64,000 nt of DNA from Variovorax sp. UMC13. Its GTDB lineage: Bacteria; Pseudomonadota; Gammaproteobacteria; Burkholderiales; Burkholderiaceae_C. The translations under genes were made by a program, and so were the position numbers. Location: contig NZ_LZZW01000014.1 in the NCBI RefSeq assembly GCF_014170375.1, positions 1 to 64,000 on the forward strand, in the 5' to 3' direction. Of the stretch, positions 58,325 to 64,000 are shown piece by piece (positions within the stretch are counted from its first letter, which is position 1; each line of letters opens with the position of its first letter). The notes below the pieces were generated by a model. It worked only from the letters and a program-made list of their open reading frames with translations, made no database searches and was not told where the DNA came from.

Positions 58325-58786
58325 GTGATCGACCTCGGCATCTCGAAACTCGCGCTGATCGGCGCGGTGGCGCTGATCGTCATCGGGCCTGAAAAGCTGC
58401 CCCGGGTGGCGCGCACGGTCGGCATGCTGCTGGGCAAGGCCCAGCGCTACGTCAACGACGTCAAGTCCGAGGTCAATCGCTCGATGGACCTCGACGAACT
58501 GCGCAAGATGAAGGACACGGTGCAGGACGCCGCGCGCGATGTCGAACAGAGCATCCACGCGGGTGCCAGCGACTTCGAGAAGCAGTTCTCGGAGAGCGGC
58601 CAGACCCTGTCGGCGCTGGCCGAGCCCGAGGCCGCGTCCTATCCCGAGTACAAGCATCCCCGCAAGAACTGGCGTTTGAAGCAGGGCGCCACGCCGCAGT
58701 GGTACAAGTCCCGCAACGGCGTTCGTACCAAGGCGCTTTCCGGCGCGGCGCGCGTCGCGCGCTTCCGTCCCCACAAGATCAACTAG
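58325..58786 (+). CDS. tatB: Sec-independent translocase protein TatB
   Basis: Substrate-receptor subunit of the Tat translocase with TatC, 153 aa. The start is GTG giving [26 protein letters not shown], the TatB signature with the GPEKLP hinge. The long amphipathic helix (about 25-90) and basic tail are as expected. The GTG lies in the frame that retains the Glu/Asp near residue 3 to 8 needed by TatB-like proteins. Confidence 0.94.
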   Translation: MIDLGISKLALIGAVALIVIGPEKLPRVARTVGMLLGKAQRYVNDVKSEVNRSMDLDELRKMKDTVQDAARDVEQSIHAGASDFEKQFSESGQTLSALAEPEAASYPEYKHPRKNWRLKQGATPQWYKSRNGVRTKALSGAARVARFRPHKIN

Positions 58787-58846
58787 GCGCCACGCCGAAT
58801 CGGCCGCGCGCAGTGCGCCCCGACTTCCTGCCTGCAGCGTTCCCTC

Positions 58847-59650
58847 ATGGCCGATTCCACCGACAAGAACAAAGACGACGAACTGGCCGGCACCGAGCAG
58901 CCTTTCGTCGCCCACCTGATGGAGCTGCGCGATCGCCTGCTCTATTGCGTCTACGGCCTGGCCGTGGCCGCGGCGCTGCTGGCCTTCTGGCCGGGCCCCA
59001 GCGGGCTGATCGACCTGATCGCGATGCCGATCAAGGCGCACATGCCGCCCGGCGCGAAGCTGATCGCCGTCGGCGTGTTCTCGCCCTTCTTCGTGCCGCT
59101 CAAGGTGCTGGGCATGACGGCCGTGCTGCTGGCGCTGCCCTGGCTGATGTACCAGATCTGGATGTTCGTGGCGCCGGGCCTCTACAGCCATGAAAAGAAG
59201 TTCGCACTGCCGCTGATCCTCTTCGGCAGCCTGCTGGCCTATTCCGGCATCGCCTTCGTGCAGTTCTTCGTGCTGGACAAGATGTTCGGCTTCATCCAGA
59301 AGTTCACGCCGCCCAGCGTGGCCGCCACGCCCGACATCTCCTCGTACGTGGAGGCGATCCTGTCGCTCTACATCGCCTTCGGCTGCGCCTTCCAGGTGCC
59401 GATCGTGGTGATGCTGCTGGTGCGCTTCGAGCTGGTGACCATCGAGAAACTGCGCAGCTTCCGCGGCTACTTCATCGTGCTGGCCTTCGTGGTGGCCGCC
59501 GTGCTGACGCCGCCCGACGTGGTGTCGCAGCTGGCGCTGGCGGTGCCTATGTGCCTGCTCTATGAGGTGGGTATCCTCGCGGCGCGCTATTTCGTGAAGC
59601 ACAGCGCGGCGCCCAAGGAAGAAGAGGGCGCCGACTCGGCCTCCTCCTGA
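58847..59650 (+). CDS. tatC: Sec-independent translocase protein TatC
   Basis: Main receptor for twin-arginine signal peptides, six TM helices, 267 aa. EQPFVAHLMELRDRLLYCVYG carries the conserved signal-peptide site Glu, and FRGYFIVLAFVVAAVLTPPDVVSQ the late conserved block. It is the last gene of tatABC, 60 bp after tatB, and is closed by a strong terminator shared with the convergent protease gene. Confidence 0.95.
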   Translation: MADSTDKNKDDELAGTEQPFVAHLMELRDRLLYCVYGLAVAAALLAFWPGPSGLIDLIAMPIKAHMPPGAKLIAVGVFSPFFVPLKVLGMTAVLLALPWLMYQIWMFVAPGLYSHEKKFALPLILFGSLLAYSGIAFVQFFVLDKMFGFIQKFTPPSVAATPDISSYVEAILSLYIAFGCAFQVPIVVMLLVRFELVTIEKLRSFRGYFIVLAFVVAAVLTPPDVVSQLALAVPMCLLYEVGILAARYFVKHSAAPKEEEGADSASS

Positions 59651-59655
59651 GGAAC

Positions 59656-59685
59656 AAAAAAATGCCCGGGACCGGGCATTTTTTT
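59656..59685. terminator. Bidirectional terminator between tatC and the DegS-like gene
   Basis: AAAAAAATGCCCGG (59656-59669), 2-nt centre, then CCGGGCATTTTTTT (59672-59685): a 14-bp perfect stem flanked by A- and T-runs. It suits two convergent genes. Confidence 0.95.
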
Positions 59686-59689
59686 CAGG

Positions 59690-60853
<1,164 letters not shown>

Positions 60854-60951
60854 GAACAGAGGGGCAAAAGCGAAAGGAGAGCGCGGCCACACGCGGCCGG
60901 CGCCAGGGCGCAATTGTCCCTCAACGCTTCGCAACGCTGGCCACGCCGCGC

Positions 60952-60957
60952 CACAAT
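60952..60957 (+). promoter_or_regulatory. CACAAT 6 nt before the Nif3-family gene
   Basis: CACAAT, six bases, then ATG at 60964, and no Shine-Dalgarno sequence. A TTCGCA at 60928-60933 is 18 nt upstream and could be the -35. Another candidate leaderless start. Confidence 0.35.
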
Positions 60958-60963
60958 CGGCAC

Positions 60964-61737
60964 ATGAGCACCACCCGCCACGAACTCCTGCACGCCTTCG
61001 ACCTGCTGCTGGCCCCCGCGCGCTTCAAGGACTACGGGCCCAACGGCCTGCAGGTCGAGGGCCGCACCACGGTGCGCAAGATCGTCTCGGGCGTGACCGC
61101 CAGCCGGGCGCTGATCGAGGCCGCGATCCATGCCGAGGCCGATGCGATCTTCGTGCACCACGGCCTGTTCTGGCGCGGCCAGGACGGCCGCGTGACCGGC
61201 TGGATGCGGCAGCGCCTGGGCCTGCTGCTGGGCGACGACGTGAACCTGTTCGCCTACCACCTGCCGCTCGACGCCCATCCCGAGCTGGGCAACAACGCCC
61301 AGCTGGGGCTGCAGCTGGGCCTGGCGGCGCACCTGGGCCCGGCCGGTCGCTTCGGCGAGCAGGACCTGGGCTTCATCGGCGGGCGCATCGACGGCAGCGG
61401 CTTCGCCGACGCCGCGGCGCTCGCGGCGCATGTGCAGCAGGTGCTGGGCCGCCATGTCACGCTGGTGCCGGGCACGCGGCGCCCGATCCAGACAGTGGCC
61501 TGGTGCACCGGCGGCGCGCAGGGCTACTTCGAGGCCGCGATCGCGGCCGGCGCCGATGCCTTCATCACCGGCGAGATCTCCGAGCCGCAGGCCCACTACG
61601 CGCGCGAGATGGGCGTGGCATTCCTGGCCTGCGGCCACCACGCCACCGAGCGCTACGGCGCACCGGCGGTGGCTGCGCACGTCGCCGCCCAGCTGGGGCT
61701 GGCGCACGAATTCATCGATATCGACAACCCGGCCTGA
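60964..61737 (+). CDS. Nif3-like dinuclear metal centre protein
   Basis: NIF3/YbgI-family hexameric metal-binding protein, 257 aa, reported as GTP cyclohydrolase-like in some members. FKDYGPNGLQVEGRTTVRKI opens the family fold. Metal ligands lie in AIFVHHGLFW, AYHLPLDAHPELGNNAQLG and the late FLACGHHATERYG. Divergent from the DegS-like gene and 14 bp before pdxA, so the two may form an operon. Confidence 0.9.
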   Translation: MSTTRHELLHAFDLLLAPARFKDYGPNGLQVEGRTTVRKIVSGVTASRALIEAAIHAEADAIFVHHGLFWRGQDGRVTGWMRQRLGLLLGDDVNLFAYHLPLDAHPELGNNAQLGLQLGLAAHLGPAGRFGEQDLGFIGGRIDGSGFADAAALAAHVQQVLGRHVTLVPGTRRPIQTVAWCTGGAQGYFEAAIAAGADAFITGEISEPQAHYAREMGVAFLACGHHATERYGAPAVAAHVAAQLGLAHEFIDIDNPA

Positions 61738-61751
61738 ACGAGGCGAGGAAC

Positions 61752-62822
61752 ATGAGCGACAACGTTGCATCGGCCGGCCTGCCGATCGCCATCACCATGG
61801 GCGACCCGGCCGGCATCGGCCCCGAGATCGTGGCCAAGGCCTTCCTGCAGGCGCCAGAACTGACGCGCGGCTGTTTCGTGGTGGGCGACCTCGGCACCCT
61901 GCGCCGCGCCGCGGCGGCGCTGGCGGTGCCTGGCGGCGTCTCGCTGCCGGTGGCGCTGATCGCGCGGGCCGAGGAGGTCGCGGGCCTGCCGCCGCATTGC
62001 CTGCCGCTGCTGCAGGCCATCGAGGTGCCGCAGGGCGTGGTGACCGGCCAGGTCGGCGCGGCCGCCGGAAAGGCGGCCGGCGACAGCGTGGTCTGGGCCG
62101 CGCGCGCGGCGCTGGCGGGCCAGGTGGCGGCCATCGTCACCGCGCCGCTGCACAAGGAATCGCTGGCGGCCGCGGGCTTTCCGTTTCCGGGCCACACCGA
62201 GCTGCTGCAGGCCGAAGCGGCCGCGCACCTGGGGCGTCCGCTGGCCGAGGTGCCGGTGCGCATGATGCTGGCCAACGACGAGCTGCGCACGGTGCTGGTC
62301 AGCATCCACATGTCGCTGCGCCAGGCGATCGATGCGGTGCACCGCGAGGGCGTGCTGGACACGATCCGGATCGCGCACCGGGCCCTGGGCGCCGCGCTGG
62401 GTCGCGCGCCGCGCATCGGCGTGGCGGGCCTGAACCCGCATGCGGGGGAGGGCGGCCTGTTCGGCAGCGAGGAGCGCGAGGTCATCGCGCCGGCCATTGC
62501 CGCCGCGCGCGCCGAAGGCATCGACGCCCAGGGTCCCCATGCGCCCGACACCGTCTTCATGCGGGCCCGGGCCACGCCGGACAAGGCCGGCGAATTCGAC
62601 GTGGTGATCGCGATGTACCACGACCAGGGGCTGATCCCGGTCAAGTACCTGGGCGTGGACAAGGGCGTGAACGTGACGCTGGGGCTGCCGCTGGTGCGCA
62701 CCAGCCCCGACCATGGCACCGCTTTCGACATCGCGGGCACCGGCCGCGCGGACCCGGCCAGCCTGATCGAGGCGATCCGGATGGCGCGATCGCTCGCGCC
62801 GGGCGCGCTCAGGGGCGCTTGA
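61752..62822 (+). CDS. pdxA: 4-hydroxythreonine-4-phosphate dehydrogenase
   Basis: NAD-dependent step of the pyridoxal phosphate pathway, giving the substrate for PdxJ. It has 356 aa. [17 protein letters not shown] opens it; metal and substrate His are found in [16 protein letters not shown] and [14 protein letters not shown], and [13 protein letters not shown] is the NAD-site block. A GAGGAA site lies before ATG. Its last 14 bp overlap the convergent mscL gene. Confidence 0.95.
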   Translation: MSDNVASAGLPIAITMGDPAGIGPEIVAKAFLQAPELTRGCFVVGDLGTLRRAAAALAVPGGVSLPVALIARAEEVAGLPPHCLPLLQAIEVPQGVVTGQVGAAAGKAAGDSVVWAARAALAGQVAAIVTAPLHKESLAAAGFPFPGHTELLQAEAAAHLGRPLAEVPVRMMLANDELRTVLVSIHMSLRQAIDAVHREGVLDTIRIAHRALGAALGRAPRIGVAGLNPHAGEGGLFGSEEREVIAPAIAAARAEGIDAQGPHAPDTVFMRARATPDKAGEFDVVIAMYHDQGLIPVKYLGVDKGVNVTLGLPLVRTSPDHGTAFDIAGTGRADPASLIEAIRMARSLAPGALRGA

Positions 62823-63237
62823 GGCTGTCGCGGATCTCGCGCAGCAGCGCGATGTCCTCGGGCGGGGTCGCCACGGCGGGCGCCGCTTCTTCCTTCTTCC
62901 GCAGCCGGTTGATCTGCTTGACCATCATGAAGATGATGAAGGCCAGGATCAGGAAGTTGACCGCGATGGTGATGAAGTTGCCATAGGCCAGCACCGGCAC
63001 GCCGGCCTTCTTCAGGTCGGCCAGGTTGTTGGCCACGCCGGCCGGCACCGTGCCCAGCACCACGAAGAGGTTGGAGAAATCCAGCTTGCCGAACACCAGG
63101 CCGGCGAGCGGCATGATCACGTCGCCGACCAGCGAATCGACGATCTTGCCGAAGGCGGCGCCGATGATCACGCCGACGGCCAGGTCGATCACATTGCCCT
63201 TGATGGCAAATTCCCGGAACTCTTTGAGAACGCTCAT
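62809..63237 (-). CDS. mscL: Large-conductance mechanosensitive channel MscL
   Basis: Osmotic safety valve of the inner membrane, 142 aa homopentamer subunit. The N-terminal amphipathic helix and TM1 run through [20 protein letters not shown], the pore-lining part with the small-residue gate. TM2 is [20 protein letters not shown], followed by the charged RLRKKEE bundle and a Pro/Ala linker. Length and sequence are typical. It converges on pdxA with a 14-bp overlap of the two coding ends. Confidence 0.96.
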   Translation of the reverse strand: MSVLKEFREFAIKGNVIDLAVGVIIGAAFGKIVDSLVGDVIMPLAGLVFGKLDFSNLFVVLGTVPAGVANNLADLKKAGVPVLAYGNFITIAVNFLILAFIIFMMVKQINRLRKKEEAAPAVATPPEDIALLREIRDSLKRP

Positions 63238-63326
63238 GTCTGCCTACCTCGCGTGGATGTTGGAATCGCGGTCAGTATAGGGGTGCTCCAGGCTTCGGCG
63301 CGGCGCGGCCCGTGGGTGGGTGCGCG

Positions 63327-63356
63327 TTGAATCTGTCTGTATCGCTCCGCTACAAT
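63327..63356 (+). promoter_or_regulatory. Predicted petABC promoter
   Basis: TTGAAT (63327-63332), 18-bp spacer, TACAAT (63351-63356), 43 nt before the petA ATG. It is the best sigma-70 match seen in the window. Confidence 0.6.
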
Positions 63357-63399
63357 CGCGGGTTGACCCAAGCCCCCAGCGAGAAGATTGAGGACCCCC

Positions 63400-64000
63400 A
63401 TGAGTGACATCCCCGTCGGCGCCCCCCGGATCGACAAGAGCAAGAGGACGTGGTTGATTGCATCGACCTGCGCCGGTGCCGTGGGTGGCGTGGCAACCGC
63501 CATCCCCTTCGTCAGCACCTTCCAGCCCTCCGAGCGCGCCAAGGCCGCCGGTGCGCCGGTCGAAGTGGACATCAGCGCGATGCAGCCCGGTGAGAAGATC
63601 ACCGTCGAATGGCGCGGCAAGCCCGTGTGGATCCTCAAGCGCACGCCGCAGCAGATCGCCGAGCTGCCCAAGCTCGACAGCCAGCTGGCCGATCCGAAGT
63701 CGGCCCGCAACCCGGCCGAATTCACGCCCGAGTACGCGCGCAACGAAGGCCGCTCCATCAAGCCCGAAGTGCTGGTGGTGGTCGGCATCTGCACCCACCT
63801 TGGCTGCTCGCCCATCGACCGGCTGCAGGCCGGTCCGCAGCCTTCGCTGCCCGACAACTGGGAAGGCGGCTTCCTGTGCCCCTGCCACGGCTCGACCTTC
63901 GACCTGGCCGGCCGCGTCTACAAGAACAAGCCCGCGCCCGACAACCTCCCAGTCCCGCCGCACATGTACCTCTCGGACACGCGCCTGCTGATCGGCGAAG
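63400..64000 (+). CDS. petA: Ubiquinol-cytochrome c reductase iron-sulfur (Rieske) subunit, 5' part
   Basis: Rieske 2Fe-2S protein of the bc1 complex, cut by the window end after about 200 codons; the usual length is about 200 residues, so only a few are missing. A Lys-Arg type Tat signal (SKRTWLIAST) leads into the TM anchor. The cluster ligands are CTHLGC and CPCHGSTFDLAG. KPVWILKRTPQQI precedes them. The cytochrome b and c1 genes should follow to the right. It lies near tatABC, which would export it. Confidence 0.95.
   Translation, partial: MSDIPVGAPRIDKSKRTWLIASTCAGAVGGVATAIPFVSTFQPSERAKAAGAPVEVDISAMQPGEKITVEWRGKPVWILKRTPQQIAELPKLDSQLADPKSARNPAEFTPEYARNEGRSIKPEVLVVVGICTHLGCSPIDRLQAGPQPSLPDNWEGGFLCPCHGSTFDLAGRVYKNKPAPDNLPVPPHMYLSDTRLLIGE

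Overview
The window is a 64 kb piece of chromosome from a high-GC betaproteobacterium, most likely Burkholderiales, family Comamonadaceae, with Variovorax as the best guess. The guess rests on the roughly two-thirds GC with strong GC-ending codons, the system II (ResB/CcsB) cytochrome c maturation genes, and the gene orders pilMNOPQ-aroKB-dgt, gltBD-mlaFEDACB and ibaG-murA-his-tatABC-petA, which are typical of that group. Species cannot be fixed from the sequence alone. Nearly all of the window is core housekeeping DNA. I see no tRNA, rRNA, CRISPR array, prophage or integrated element. No stretch over 300 bp lacks a gene; the largest gaps are 6490-6698, 20639-20867, 33920-34116 and 43414-43605.

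Region by region: 1-442 is a near-perfect fold-back inverted repeat that duplicates the 3' end of an ABC permease. 274-3013 (minus) is a NitT/TauT-type ABC importer, divergent from a TctDE-like two-component system (3173-5301). Then come metK (minus), two tandem lipid A acyltransferases, an epoxide-hydrolase-like enzyme and engB (both minus), cytochrome c4 with its maturation proteins ResB and CcsB, the MsrPQ periplasmic methionine sulfoxide repair pair, lysA-lptM (minus), cyaY and mrcA (minus). 20868-25943 is the type IV pilus alignment and secretin operon pilMNOPQ. It is followed by an Ig-like lipoprotein, then aroK, aroB, dgt, an MFS transporter, a DUF1415 protein, a methyltransferase and a solitary REP-associated-type transposase that ends in an AT-rich island.

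34117-40373 is gltBD (glutamate synthase). 40518-44540 is mlaFEDACB (retrograde phospholipid transport), followed by a second ABC exporter pair. 46482-57253 runs ibaG, murA and all the histidine biosynthesis genes in the order G-D-(hyp)-C-B-H-A-(AAA ATPase)-(mutarotase)-F-I-E. A DUF4870 membrane protein, hinT and tatABC follow, then a DegS-like protease (minus), a Nif3-family protein, pdxA, mscL (minus) and the start of petA, which runs off the right edge.

Several threads connect these genes. Envelope biogenesis recurs (LpxL-like enzymes, LptM, PBP1a, Mla, MurA, pilus, DegS-like protease). Redox and export genes support each other: TatABC can export MsrP and the Rieske protein, and ResB/CcsB mature cytochrome c4. 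GltBD supplies glutamate, the amino donor used by HisC. Regulatory reading is by eye only. A TAGAAT/TANAAT -10-like hexamer recurs upstream of many starts, in a few cases only 6-7 nt from the ATG, suggesting leaderless transcripts. I found no convincing new multi-gene system. The best leads are the edge palindrome, the Ig-like lipoprotein in the pilus-aro cluster, the transposase with its AT-rich tail, the dispersed-looking hairpin at 46333-46440 and the non-his genes inside the histidine operon.
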